A stretch of 64,000 nt of DNA from assembly GCA_029821735.1 (NCBI GenBank), contig JALGSU010000007.1:1-64000 (forward strand), written 5' to 3'. Of the stretch, positions 25,761-34,884 are shown in pieces. The position numbers were made by a program, and so were the translations under genes. Origin of the DNA: Candidatus Zipacnadia bacterium (lineage in GTDB: Bacteria > Armatimonadota > Zipacnadia > Zipacnadales > UBA5352). The notes beneath the pieces were generated by a model. It worked only from the letters and a program-made list of their open reading frames with translations. It was not told the DNA's origin and ran no database searches. Position 1 is the first letter of the stretch. Each line of letters begins with the position of its first letter.

Positions 25761-26912
25761 ATGGCCGAACCCAAACGGATTGTGATTCTGGGATCAACAG
25801 GCTCAATCGGCGTGCAGACGCTCGACGTGGTGCGATCGCACGGGGAACGCCTGAACGTGGTGGGCCTTGCGGCAGGCAGCAACGCGGAGCTGGTCGCTCA
25901 GCAGGCTCGAGAGTTCGGCGTCGAGACGGTCGCGCTGGCCGACGAGCAGGCGGCAGCAGGGCTGGCGGATGGGCCATGGCGGATGCTTGCGGGTGCCGAC
26001 GGCGTCTGCGACCTGGTGGACGTGGCTGAGCCGGACTTGGTCGTGGGAGCGATATCCGGGTCGGCGGGCCTGCGATCACTCATGCGGGCGCTGCAGGCAG
26101 GAGTGGACTGCGCGCTGGCCAATAAGGAGCCGCTGGTGGTCGCGGGGGGAATCGTGACCGAGGCGGCCCGCAAGAGCGGCGCACAACTGCTGCCGGTTGA
26201 CAGTGAGCTGTCGGCGATCTTCCAGTGCATGCGTGGCGAACAGAGCGCCGAAGTCGAGAAGATCATGCTGACGGCCTCCGGCGGGCCGTTCTCGAAGCTG
26301 TCTATGGCCGAGCTGCAAGAGGTGACCGCCGAGCAGGCGCTGGCACACCCGACCTGGCGAATGGGCAGGAAGGTGACAATCGACTCGGCCACGCTGGCGA
26401 ACAAGGGCTTCGAAGTCTTCGAGACGATGTGGCTGTTCGGGGTGCAGGCGCGCCAGATTGAGGTGGTCGTGCACCATCAGAGCATAGTCCACTCACTGGT
26501 GGAGTTCCAGGACAGTTCGGTGATCGCGCAGCTCGGCTTGCCGGACATGCGCGTGCCCATCCAGCTTGCGCTGCTCTACCCCGACCGAGCTCAGAACGAT
26601 CTGCCGCGACTGTCGCTGGCGCAGGCTGGGAGCCTGACCTTCGCTGAACCGGACACGGAGCGCTTCCCGTGCCTGCGGCTTGCCTTGGAGACAGCGAGGG
26701 CGGGCGAGACATACCCGGCGGTGCTCAACGGGGCCGACGAGGTGGCGGTGTACGAGTTCCTCGCGGGGCGCATAGGCTTCATGCAGATCCCGGCGCTGAT
26801 CGAGCAGGCGCTAGGCGAGCACGAGTCGATGCACGGCGCATCGATGGCAGATGTGGTGGAGGCGGACCGCTGGGCCCGGGAGTTCGTGGCGGCTCGAGTG
26901 GCGGAGGCGTAG
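25761..26912 (+). CDS. dxr: 1-deoxy-D-xylulose 5-phosphate reductoisomerase
   Basis: A 383-aa NADPH enzyme making 2-C-methyl-D-erythritol 4-phosphate, the committed step of the MEP isoprenoid pathway. The NADPH site GSTGSIGVQTLDVV is at the N-terminus; ANKEPLVVAG, LPVDSELSAIFQCM, TASGGPF and MGRKVTIDSATLANKGFE carry the metal and substrate residues. ATG 25761 matches the family start. It opens the classical cluster dxr-rseP-ispG-proS, present in the same order in many bacteria. Confidence 0.97.
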   Translation: MAEPKRIVILGSTGSIGVQTLDVVRSHGERLNVVGLAAGSNAELVAQQAREFGVETVALADEQAAAGLADGPWRMLAGADGVCDLVDVAEPDLVVGAISGSAGLRSLMRALQAGVDCALANKEPLVVAGGIVTEAARKSGAQLLPVDSELSAIFQCMRGEQSAEVEKIMLTASGGPFSKLSMAELQEVTAEQALAHPTWRMGRKVTIDSATLANKGFEVFETMWLFGVQARQIEVVVHHQSIVHSLVEFQDSSVIAQLGLPDMRVPIQLALLYPDRAQNDLPRLSLAQAGSLTFAEPDTERFPCLRLALETARAGETYPAVLNGADEVAVYEFLAGRIGFMQIPALIEQALGEHESMHGASMADVVEADRWAREFVAARVAEA

Positions 26913-26953
26913 GGCGGCAGGCGGTTGACAGGCCTGCGAATGCTCTCGGGCAC

Positions 26954-26982
26954 TTGTCAGAGACCGGCCAAGTGGGTAGACT
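26954..26982 (+). promoter_or_regulatory. Possible promoter before rseP
   Basis: TTGTCA (26954-26959), 17-nt spacer, TAGACT (26977-26982), in the 171-nt gap between dxr and rseP. Both boxes deviate from consensus at one or two bases. Confidence 0.4.
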
Positions 26983-27083
26983 AAGAGGGTTCCCGCCACC
27001 ATGCTCTGCCCGGTCGCGCTGAAGCGGGCGGCCGATGGCTAAAGAGCCTTGGTGGCGGTTGTCTCTGATGTGATAGGAGAACT

Positions 27084-28520
27084 ATGACGCTGAACGGCAT
27101 CATCTCGGTGGCGCTGGTTTTGGGCGCCTGCGTATTGTTCCACGAGGCGGGTCATTTCATACTGGCGAAGCTCGCGGGCATGCGAGTGGACGAGTTCGCG
27201 GCAGGCTTCGGGCGCCGCCTGTTCGGATTCAGGATCGGTGAGACCGAGTATCGGGTGAACCTGATCCCGCTGGGCGGCTACGTGAAGATCGCCGGCATGG
27301 AGCCGGGCGACGCCGATGTGGAGAGAGGCTTCTACCGGTTCCCGCGCTGGCGGGGAGCGGCCGTGCTGGTGGCGGGCTCGATCATGAACGTGGTGCTGGC
27401 ATCGCTGGCTTTCACGGCCATCGCCTGGTTCAGCGGGCTCGGGGTCTTCCCGGACCGCTCCGTCCAGGTCTTGGTCGCGCTTCCTGACGGTGCCGCCCAC
27501 GAGGCCGGGCTGCAGGCGGGCGACCAGATAGTAGCGCTCGATGGCGTGCGGCGGTCGACGTTCGTGACGGACGTCGCGCCAGGGTCAATCGCTGCCAAAG
27601 CGGGCGTCGTTCGCTACACGTGGATGTACCGGCATGGCTCCGACGATCTGTCGGTGCCGGGCGATCTGCTGGAGGCCATGCGGGCCGCAGCAACCCCAAC
27701 GGCTGAAGGAGCCGATGCCGACGCCGAAGCAGCAGCACCCCCGACGCTGACAGTCCAAGCCGCGAGCTTCGACGACGAGGGCAGCCTGATCGAGAACCTC
27801 GACATTACGTTGCCGGTGCCAGCCGACCTGCCGGAGGAATGGACGCAAAAGGAGGCGGGCCGGATTCTGGAGCAGGTCCTGGGTGTCACGCTCGCGGGCC
27901 TGGATCACGGGGCTGCCGCGTCCTACATAGCCTCACATCCGAAGGAGCAGATCAAGGTGTCGGTCGTGCGAGACTCGCAGTTGATGGATTTCGAGGTCAC
28001 GCCTCGGTCAGAGTGGGCGCGAGTGATGATCACGGATGAGCGGGGGCGTCTGGCGAGCAATTTCCAGCAGGTGGGCAAGATCGGCGTTGTGATCGGCGGC
28101 AAGAAGCAGCGCGCGGGCTTCTTCAGGGGGATCATGTACGGCTTCGACCAGTCCAAGGCCGCTGTGGTGATGGTGACCAAAGGGTTGGGGATGATGCTGC
28201 TGGGCAAGATAGCTCCGGAAGCGTCAGGCCCGGTCGGCATTGCGGCAATGACCGCAGATCGGGCAGCGATGGGCTGGGCTGCCGTGGTGTCGCTCGGCGG
28301 GATTATCTCAGCGAATCTGGCGGTCATCAACCTGTTTCCGTTCCCACCATTCGACGGCTTCCGCCTCGTCCTCCTGGGCGTCGAGGGCATCATCAAGCGG
28401 CGAGTGAACGCCAAGGTGGAACTGTACATGACGATCTCGGGAGTGGCCATCATCCTCGGCCTCTTCCTGATCATCACCTTCAAGGATATCTTCAACCTCG
28501 TGCTCTACAATACGCCCTGA
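27084..28520 (+). CDS. rseP: Site-2 zinc metalloprotease RseP
   Basis: A 478-aa intramembrane protease of family M50, which cleaves anti-sigma factors and remnant signal peptides. The zinc motif is HEAGH at residues 20-24 in the first membrane helix, and the third ligand Asp is in NLFPFPPFDG near the C-terminal helices. A PDZ region begins at LVALPDGAAHEAGLQAGDQI. The middle is long and includes an Ala/Thr/Glu-rich stretch (~residues 205-228, AATPTAEGADADAEAAAP) that looks like an insertion in the PDZ part. Start ATG 27084 with AGGAG upstream. Confidence 0.93.
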   Translation: MTLNGIISVALVLGACVLFHEAGHFILAKLAGMRVDEFAAGFGRRLFGFRIGETEYRVNLIPLGGYVKIAGMEPGDADVERGFYRFPRWRGAAVLVAGSIMNVVLASLAFTAIAWFSGLGVFPDRSVQVLVALPDGAAHEAGLQAGDQIVALDGVRRSTFVTDVAPGSIAAKAGVVRYTWMYRHGSDDLSVPGDLLEAMRAAATPTAEGADADAEAAAPPTLTVQAASFDDEGSLIENLDITLPVPADLPEEWTQKEAGRILEQVLGVTLAGLDHGAAASYIASHPKEQIKVSVVRDSQLMDFEVTPRSEWARVMITDERGRLASNFQQVGKIGVVIGGKKQRAGFFRGIMYGFDQSKAAVVMVTKGLGMMLLGKIAPEASGPVGIAAMTADRAAMGWAAVVSLGGIISANLAVINLFPFPPFDGFRLVLLGVEGIIKRRVNAKVELYMTISGVAIILGLFLIITFKDIFNLVLYNTP

Positions 28521-28530
28521 GTGAGTAGCG

Positions 28531-29634
28531 ATGACAGCAACCCATGCCGGACAATCGCCGTGGCCGAAGCACCCCACGCGCAGCGTGCGCGTGGGTGACG
28601 TCGTGATCGGCGGCGATGCGCCGGTCAGTGTGCAGACGATGACCAGCAGCGACACGATGGACGTGAGCGCAACGCTGGAGCAAATCCGCCGAGCGGTGAG
28701 CGCGGGCGCGCAACTGGTGCGTGTGGCGGTACCGCGCATGCAGGCAGTGGGCGCCTTCGCAGAGATAGTGGCAGAGGCGCCAGTGCCGATCATCGCCGAT
28801 ATCCACTTCCACCACGAAGTCGCCGTGGCCGCTGCGAAGGCCGGTGCCCATAAGCTGCGCATCAATCCGGGGAACATCGGCGGAGACGACCGGCTGGCAG
28901 CAGTGATCGACGCTGCGGGTGAGGCGGGCATCCCGATCCGCGTAGGTGTGAACGCCGGTTCACTGGAGAAGGACATTCTCGAGCGCGATGACGGCGTGAC
29001 CGCCCAGGGCCTCGCTGACAGTGCCGCGCGCAGCGTGCAGCGCATGCTAAAACTGAACTTCGAGGACATGGTGGTGTCCATCAAGGCCTCGGAGGTGCCG
29101 CTGACCGTGGCCGCGAATCGTGAGTTCGCCCGCCGCACGGACCTGCCGCTGCACCTGGGCATCACCGAGGCGGGCTTCGGGCGAGCCGCGGCAGTGCGCG
29201 CGGCAGTCGGTCTGTCGATTCTGCTGGCTGAGGGGATCGGCGACACCATCCGGGTGTCGATGACAGATCCACCTGAGGAAGAGGCCGAGGTGGGGGTGCA
29301 GATTCTCCGCTCGCTGGGCCTGCGGCAGGGCCCGTGGCTGATCTCGTGCCCCACCTGCGGACGATGCCAGGTGGACATGGCGCCAATCGCCCGCCAGGTG
29401 GGCGAGGCACTGCGGGAGATTGACGCGCCGCTGGCGGTTGCGGTGATGGGCTGCGAAGTCAACGGCCCGGGCGAGGCAAAGCAGGCGGACATAGGGCTGG
29501 CCTGCGGGCGAGGGCGCGCGGTGATCTTCGCGAGGGGCGAACAGATCGAGACGGTGCCGATAGAGACAGCAGCGAACGCACTCATACAACAGATGCAGCG
29601 ATTGGCCGAGGAGTACGACGGCCCGAGTCACTAG
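28531..29634 (+). CDS. ispG: 4-hydroxy-3-methylbut-2-enyl-diphosphate synthase
   Basis: A 367-aa iron-sulfur enzyme of the MEP pathway (GcpE), converting MEcPP to HMBPP. It begins with the VRVGDVVIGGDAPVSVQTMT motif and TIM barrel (ADIHFHHEVAVAAAKAG, LRINPGNIGG), and the reductase-like C-terminus has the three cluster cysteines in SCPTCGRC and GCEVNGPGEAKQADIGLACG. It starts 10 nt after rseP and is followed 18 nt later by proS, so rseP-ispG-proS form one unit, two of whose enzymes share a pathway with dxr. Confidence 0.97.
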   Translation: MTATHAGQSPWPKHPTRSVRVGDVVIGGDAPVSVQTMTSSDTMDVSATLEQIRRAVSAGAQLVRVAVPRMQAVGAFAEIVAEAPVPIIADIHFHHEVAVAAAKAGAHKLRINPGNIGGDDRLAAVIDAAGEAGIPIRVGVNAGSLEKDILERDDGVTAQGLADSAARSVQRMLKLNFEDMVVSIKASEVPLTVAANREFARRTDLPLHLGITEAGFGRAAAVRAAVGLSILLAEGIGDTIRVSMTDPPEEEAEVGVQILRSLGLRQGPWLISCPTCGRCQVDMAPIARQVGEALREIDAPLAVAVMGCEVNGPGEAKQADIGLACGRGRAVIFARGEQIETVPIETAANALIQQMQRLAEEYDGPSH

Positions 29635-29652
29635 ATCGCGAGGAGGACCATA

Positions 29653-31368
29653 TTGCGCGCCTCGAAGATGCACATGCCGACACTCAGAGACGCTCCAGCC
29701 GATGCCGAGATAGTCAGCCACCAGTTGCTCATGCGCGGAGGCTTCATCCGGCCCGTGGTCGCCGGAGTGTTCGATTTCCTGCCGATGGGCCTGCGCGTGC
29801 TGCGCAAGGTCGAACAAATTGTGCGCGAGGAGATGAACCGAGCAGGCGCCGAAGAGGTGCTGCTGCCGGTTCTGTCGCCGCGTCAACTGTGGGAGGCGAG
29901 CGGGCGTTGGGATACCTTCGAGCCCACGCCGCTGCGGACGCAGGACCGCGCGGAGCGCGAGTTCTGCCTCGGCCCCACCCACGAGGAAGTCATGACTCAC
30001 TTGGTGGCGACCGACCTGGGGTCATACCGTGAACTGCCTATAACCCTGTACCAGATTCAGGTGAAGTTCCGCGACGAGATCCGCCCTCGCGGGGGTCTGA
30101 TCCGCGTCAAGGAATTCATCATGAAGGACGCTTACAGCTTCGGACGCGATGACGACGATCTCGATGCGTCCTATGACGCCATGTATGACGCCTACGTGCG
30201 GATCTTCCAGCGACTCGACCTGCCCGTGGTGATCGTCGAGGCCGACGCGGGCTCGATGGGCGGTCACGATACGCGTGAGTTCATGCTGCTGGCGGACGCA
30301 GGCGAAGACACGATCTATCTGTGCGACTCGTGTGACTACGGATCGAACTCCGAGTGTGCCAAGGTGCGTCCGGCTGAGCCTATCGAGGCCGCCGGCGAGA
30401 GCACGCGTGAACTGGTGGATACGCCCGGCGCGAAGACTGTCGACGAGGTCACGGCGTTGCTTGGCGTTGGCGCCGACCGGCTGGTCAAGACACTGGTCTA
30501 CCACGCCGACGGGCAGTTCGTGGCGGCGCTTGTGCGAGGAGATCGAGACCTGAACGAGATGAAGCTCGGCTCGCTGCTGGGCGCGGCCGAACTGCGCATG
30601 GCGAAAGACGACGAGGTGGAGAAGCTGACCGGAGCGGCGGTGGGTTTCGCCGGACCAGTGGGGCTGCCGGACACGGTGCGCATCATCGCCGACCATGAGG
30701 TGCTGGCGACACGCGACTTCGTGGTGGGCGCGAACCAGGACGACGCGCACTTCACGGGCGTGAATGTCGCCGTGGACTTCGCGGTGTCAGAAGTCAGCGA
30801 TATCCGAGAGGCCTGCGACGGCGACGCATGCGCCGCGTGTGAGGGCGGGACGCTGGTGGCTCGCCGTTGCGTGGAGCTTGGTCACGTCTTCAAGCTGGGC
30901 ACGAAATACTCGGAAGCGCTGGGGTGCACGTTCAAGGATGCCGACGGGAAAGAGCGCGTCAGCATCATGGGCTGCTACGGTATCGGTGTAAGCAGGATAG
31001 TTGCCGCGCTCGCCGAACAGCATAGTGACGAGGGCGGGCTCATCTGGCCCAGGGAAGTGGCACCGTTTGAGGCCATCGTGCTGCTGCTGTCGCCAGACGA
31101 CGAGGAGCTGGCGGAGGTGGCGGAGGGCATCTACGCGGGGCTGCAGGAAGCGGGCATCGAGACCGTGCTGGATGAGCGAGACGACAGCCCGGGCAGCAAG
31201 TTCGCGGAGGCGGACCTGCTGGGTTACCCGGTGCGAGTCGTTGTGGGTCGCCGGTTCAAGAAGGGCGGCGAAGTTGAGGTGCGCACGCGACGAGACGGCA
31301 CCGAGACTGCGGCCACTCCCGAAGAGGCCGTGTCTGCGGTGCTCGAAGCACTCGGCGACGGCGCGTAG
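29653..31368 (+). CDS. proS: Prolyl-tRNA synthetase (bacterial type with editing domain)
   Basis: A 571-aa class II aminoacyl-tRNA synthetase. Motif 1 begins FLPMGLRVLRKVE, motif 2 includes VKFRDEIRPRGGLIRVKEFIMKDAY, and motif 3 lies in GIGVSRIVAALAEQ. An editing (YbaK/INS) domain lies between residues ~225 and 390 (TLVYHADGQFVAALVRGDRDLNEMKL). The anticodon domain is the C-terminal ~100 aa. It starts with TTG at 29653, 5 nt after an AGGAGGA site, which fits the MRASKMHMPTLRDAP family N-terminus. Confidence 0.97.
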   Translation: MRASKMHMPTLRDAPADAEIVSHQLLMRGGFIRPVVAGVFDFLPMGLRVLRKVEQIVREEMNRAGAEEVLLPVLSPRQLWEASGRWDTFEPTPLRTQDRAEREFCLGPTHEEVMTHLVATDLGSYRELPITLYQIQVKFRDEIRPRGGLIRVKEFIMKDAYSFGRDDDDLDASYDAMYDAYVRIFQRLDLPVVIVEADAGSMGGHDTREFMLLADAGEDTIYLCDSCDYGSNSECAKVRPAEPIEAAGESTRELVDTPGAKTVDEVTALLGVGADRLVKTLVYHADGQFVAALVRGDRDLNEMKLGSLLGAAELRMAKDDEVEKLTGAAVGFAGPVGLPDTVRIIADHEVLATRDFVVGANQDDAHFTGVNVAVDFAVSEVSDIREACDGDACAACEGGTLVARRCVELGHVFKLGTKYSEALGCTFKDADGKERVSIMGCYGIGVSRIVAALAEQHSDEGGLIWPREVAPFEAIVLLLSPDDEELAEVAEGIYAGLQEAGIETVLDERDDSPGSKFAEADLLGYPVRVVVGRRFKKGGEVEVRTRRDGTETAATPEEAVSAVLEALGDGA

Positions 31369-31381
31369 ACAGGAGGGTGAG

Positions 31382-32245
31382 ATGTCTTCCGAGGAGATCA
31401 GGAAGCCCGTAGTGGCCGGCCAGTTCTATGAGGGGTCAGCGGGACAACTCGAGCGGCAGATCAATGGCTGCTACGTGAGCCCGTTGGGGCCGGGGCATGA
31501 GCCCAGGGTCAACCGGACCGGGCCGCGCGAGATACTGGGGCTGATCAGCCCACACGCGGGGTATGTGTTCTCGGGCGCGACCGCAGCCCACGGTTATGCG
31601 GCTCTGGCGACGGACGGGCGACCGGACGTGCTGGTGCTCATCGGGCTGAACCACGGGCGCTTGCGTGCGGGACCCGCAGTGCAGACTTCGGGCGCGTGGC
31701 GCACGCCGCTCGGCGATGCAGCAATCGCCGAGGAGGTCGCCGAGAAGATCGCGACGGCCCTGCCTGAGTTCAGCCGCGGCGCGCACTCTTTCGCGGGCGA
31801 GCACAGTATTGAGGTGCAACTGCCCTTCCTGCAAGACCTTTTCGAGGAGGACCTGCGCTTCGTACCGGTCATGATGGGTGCGCAGGACCTGTTCACTGCC
31901 CAGAAGGTAGCGGCAGCAATAGCGGGAGCGCTCGAGGGCGTCGACGGAGTCGTGGTGGCGAGCACCGACATGACGCACTACGAAGCGCCCGACAAAGCGC
32001 GCATACAGGACCGAATGCTCATAGAACACATCGAGGCCATGGACGCAGAGGGCCTGGTGCGCACGCAGCAGCAGCGGAACATCAGCATGTGCGGAGTCGG
32101 CCCGGTGGCAGCGATGCTCATCGCCACGCAGGCGATGGGCGCGGTCCAGGCGGAGACGCTATCGTACTCGACCTCGGGCGACGTCATGCCGTCGGATCGA
32201 GTAGTCGGGTACCTCTCGGCGAAGATCAGCCGAGAGGCCATCTGA
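31382..32245 (+). CDS. amrB: MEMO/AmmeMemoRadiSam system protein B-like protein
   Basis: A 287-aa protein of the MEMO family, structurally related to non-haem dioxygenases. Conserved features are RKPVVAGQFYE, ISPHAGYVFSG, the modified LNHG (PNHTG in most), GEHSIEVQLPFLQ and ASTDMTHYE. In many bacteria it partners a radical SAM and an AMMECR1 protein; neither is in this window. It starts 13 nt after proS with GGAGGGTG as ribosome site, so probably it is co-transcribed with it. Confidence 0.88.
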   Translation: MSSEEIRKPVVAGQFYEGSAGQLERQINGCYVSPLGPGHEPRVNRTGPREILGLISPHAGYVFSGATAAHGYAALATDGRPDVLVLIGLNHGRLRAGPAVQTSGAWRTPLGDAAIAEEVAEKIATALPEFSRGAHSFAGEHSIEVQLPFLQDLFEEDLRFVPVMMGAQDLFTAQKVAAAIAGALEGVDGVVVASTDMTHYEAPDKARIQDRMLIEHIEAMDAEGLVRTQQQRNISMCGVGPVAAMLIATQAMGAVQAETLSYSTSGDVMPSDRVVGYLSAKISREAI

Positions 32246-32317
32246 ATGATTCCCTCGCACACGGAAGGTATGCGGGCGTGAACGCAGAAATGCTGACCTT
32301 CACCGCCGCATAGTGGG

Positions 32318-32347
32318 TTGACCACACCGCGACGGTTGGGTTATACT
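32318..32347 (+). promoter_or_regulatory. Sigma-70-type promoter for the 2-hydroxyacid dehydrogenase
   Basis: TTGACC (32318-32323), 18-nt spacer, TATACT (32342-32347); separates this gene from the MEP/proS unit. Confidence 0.65.
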
Positions 32348-32463
32348 CGGCGTCCGTGGCCGGGCGGCAAAACGCCGAAATGGCGGGAAAAATGGAAGCC
32401 GCGCGACTGGCTCAGGCCCGCGCGGGGTGACGTTGAGCAGGCCGCGCAATCACTAGCAAAGGT

Positions 32464-33444
32464 GTGACCGACGTGAGCAAAGTCTATGTGACCCGGAAGG
32501 TGCCCCAGTCTGCGCTGGACATGTTCGATGGTAAGGTCGACTGGGACGTAAATCCTGACGACCGCGTGCTCGACCGTGATGAATTGCTGGCGGCCGTCGC
32601 AGACGTCGACGGGCTTCTCCCTCTGCTGACCGATGCGATCGACGCGGAGCTGTTCGACGCCGCGCCGAACCTGAAGATCGTGGCGAACTACGCGGTAGGC
32701 TACAACAATATCGATGTTGATGAGGCAACCAAACGCGGCGTGCTGATCACCAATACGCCGGGAGTGCTGACCGAGACGACAGCGGACCTTACTTGGGCGC
32801 TGCTGATGTCGATTGCCCGGCGGATAGTTGAGGGTGACCGGTTCATGCGCGCTGACAAGTATGTGGGCTGGGCCCCGCTGCTGCTGCTGGGTTCGGACGT
32901 CTTCGGCAAGACGCTGGGAATCGTCGGTATCGGGCAGATCGGGCAGGCCGTTGCCCGACGCGCGATGGGCTTCAACATGAAGGTGCTCTACTCGGACATG
33001 TTCCAGCTCGCGCCGGTGGCTGAGCAACTGCTCAACGCCGAGAAGGTCGAGATGGATGAGCTGCTGCAGCGCGCCGACTACGTAACGATGCACGTCCCGC
33101 TGATGGAGGAGACGCATCATCTCATCGGCGCCGAGCAGTTCGACATGATGAAGGACGACGCGTATCTGATCAACGCATCCCGCGGCCCGGTCATCGACGA
33201 GGTGGCCCTGGTGGAGGCGCTGGCCAACAACAAGATCAAGGGCGCGGCCTTGGACGTATTCGAGGACGAGCCGCTGATGAAGCCGGGTCTGGGCGATCTC
33301 GACAACGTCGTGGTCATCCCCCACCTTGGCAGCGCGACAATCGAGACGCGCACGAGCATGGCCAACCTGGCCGTGAACAACATCCTGAACTTCCTGGGCG
33401 GCGACGCGCCGCTCACACCGGTGAACCCCGAAGTCATCGGTTAG
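32464..33444 (+). CDS. D-2-hydroxyacid dehydrogenase (glyoxylate/hydroxypyruvate reductase-like)
   Basis: A 326-aa NAD(P)H-dependent enzyme. Substrate-binding N-terminus with NYAVGYNNIDVD; NAD site GIVGIGQIGQAVARRA; catalytic Arg region LINASRGPVIDE with Glu in FEDEP and His in VIPHLGSAT, all as in glyoxylate/glycerate dehydrogenases. The likely reaction is reduction of glyoxylate or hydroxypyruvate. GTG 32464 is used as the start; GTG 32473 has slightly better ribosome-site spacing. Confidence 0.9.
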   Translation: MTDVSKVYVTRKVPQSALDMFDGKVDWDVNPDDRVLDRDELLAAVADVDGLLPLLTDAIDAELFDAAPNLKIVANYAVGYNNIDVDEATKRGVLITNTPGVLTETTADLTWALLMSIARRIVEGDRFMRADKYVGWAPLLLLGSDVFGKTLGIVGIGQIGQAVARRAMGFNMKVLYSDMFQLAPVAEQLLNAEKVEMDELLQRADYVTMHVPLMEETHHLIGAEQFDMMKDDAYLINASRGPVIDEVALVEALANNKIKGAALDVFEDEPLMKPGLGDLDNVVVIPHLGSATIETRTSMANLAVNNILNFLGGDAPLTPVNPEVIG

Positions 33445-33465
33445 AAGAGACACAGCCAGAAACCG

Positions 33466-33511
33466 ACGCCCCCGCTCACAGATCTCAGCGATCCGGTGCG
33501 GGGGCGTTTTC
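33466..33511 (+). terminator. Intrinsic terminator after the dehydrogenase
   Basis: Stem ACGCCCCCGC / GCGGGGGCGT with a 22-nt loop followed by TTTT. Confidence 0.7.
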
Positions 33512-33588
33512 GTGTACAGCAGGACCGCTGCGGGCAACGGGGAAGTATGGTCCGGCGCGGAAGCCTGCCAGTGCTCAAGGGGATGCCT

Positions 33589-34068
33589 ATGCACGCAGCA
33601 AGCCCATTGCAGATCCGGGAGGCCACGGCCTCGGATGCGGAGACAGTCACAGGCTTCGTCGTCGCGATGGCGCTCGACAGCGAGGGGATCGAGCTTGCCC
33701 CGGCGGCAGTGCGAACGGCCGTCGTGACCGCACTCGATGATCCGGCGCGGGCGCGCTACTGGCTGGCGATGCAAGGCGAGCGCGCCGTCGGCCAGTTGAT
33801 GATCACGACTGAGTGGAGCGACTGGAACAACGCCTGGTATTGGTGGATCCAGAGTGTGTATGTGGTGCCCGACTGTCGCCGACGCGGGGTCTTCCGCGAG
33901 ACATACCGGCATGTTGCGACGGTCGCGCGCGAACGCGGAGATGTGTGCGCGATACGTCTCTACGTAGAGCATGAGAACGCGAGCGCCCGGCGCGCGTACG
34001 AGCAGATAGGGATGGCGGAGGCGCCATACGCGGTCTATGAGGAGCGCCTGGATGAGGAGCAGGTCTGA
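33589..34068 (+). CDS. GNAT-family N-acetyltransferase
   Basis: A 159-aa acetyltransferase. It shows the GNAT core: IREATASDAETV at the start, QSVYVVPDCRRRGVFRETYRHV as motif A (acetyl-CoA pyrophosphate loop CRRRGV), and LYVEHENASARRAYEQIGMAEAPYAVYEE as motif B. Start at 33589 has AAGGGG 6 nt upstream. The stop overlaps the next start (TGATG at 34066-34070), so it is the first gene of a translationally coupled operon with three amidohydrolase-type enzymes. Confidence 0.88.
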   Translation: MHAASPLQIREATASDAETVTGFVVAMALDSEGIELAPAAVRTAVVTALDDPARARYWLAMQGERAVGQLMITTEWSDWNNAWYWWIQSVYVVPDCRRRGVFRETYRHVATVARERGDVCAIRLYVEHENASARRAYEQIGMAEAPYAVYEERLDEEQV

Positions 34069-34880
34069 TGCGCACGCGACGCCTCGAGCTACTGCGCCCT
34101 GAGGAGATCGTGGCCGAGAAGCAGACACGCCCGGTGGTCTATCTGCCGGTCGGGCCGCTGGAGTGGCACGGGCCGCACCTCCCGCTGGGCGTGGATCCGC
34201 TGGTGGCGCACGCGGCGGCATTGGGCGCGGCGGACCAGACCGGCGGCGTGGTGGTGCCACCTCTCTACCTCGGCACGGACGTTGCGCACTCGCCGGATGC
34301 GCTGCGCGATCTGGGCTTCGAGGGAGACGAGCAGATCGTGGGGATGGACTTCCCGGCCAATAGCGTGCGCAGCCTGTATGCTGATGAGGCGATCTTCGCG
34401 GCAACCGTGCGGCACGTAGTCGATATGCTCGCCGAGCGCGGCTGGCGAGTGGTAGCGCTCGTCAGCGGGCACGGTGGCGAGAACCAGGTTGAGGCGCTCA
34501 CGCGCATCGCCGGTGAGATCACGGCGGCGGGTGGGGCAAGCGTGCTCTACTGCCGGGCGTGGCTGGACACAAGCGGGCTACCCGCAGGCCATAGCGGAGG
34601 CGGACACGCGGACGCGACGGAGACATCGCTGATGATGCACCTGCACCCGGAGAGCGTGGAACTCGCAGCGTTGCCGACAAGTGACGAGCCGCTGCGCAAC
34701 GTTGACTGGGCGATCATCGACGGAGCGACCTTCGAGGGCCGTCCGGATCAGTCGCGCACCGTACAGGCCGATCCACGCGCACTTTCATCGGCGGCCGACG
34801 GCGAGGCGTACTTGCAGGCAATCGTGACGGGTATTGTGGATCAGGTCAGAGAAGCCTTGGAGGCCATCGATGGGGACTGA
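34068..34880 (+). CDS. Creatininase-family amidohydrolase
   Basis: A 270-aa metal-dependent amidohydrolase. The metal ligands are visible in GPLEWHGPHLPLGVD (E32, H34, H37, D43) and SGHGGENQ; the later motif GHADATETS is close to the family GHAGxxETS. Family members open cyclic amides (creatinine, formamidopyrimidines) or remove leader peptides. Overlap with the acetyltransferase upstream and with the nitrilase-like frame downstream ties it into one operon. The substrate here is unknown. Confidence 0.9.
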   Translation: MRTRRLELLRPEEIVAEKQTRPVVYLPVGPLEWHGPHLPLGVDPLVAHAAALGAADQTGGVVVPPLYLGTDVAHSPDALRDLGFEGDEQIVGMDFPANSVRSLYADEAIFAATVRHVVDMLAERGWRVVALVSGHGGENQVEALTRIAGEITAAGGASVLYCRAWLDTSGLPAGHSGGGHADATETSLMMHLHPESVELAALPTSDEPLRNVDWAIIDGATFEGRPDQSRTVQADPRALSSAADGEAYLQAIVTGIVDQVREALEAIDGD

Positions 34881-34884
34881 CGAG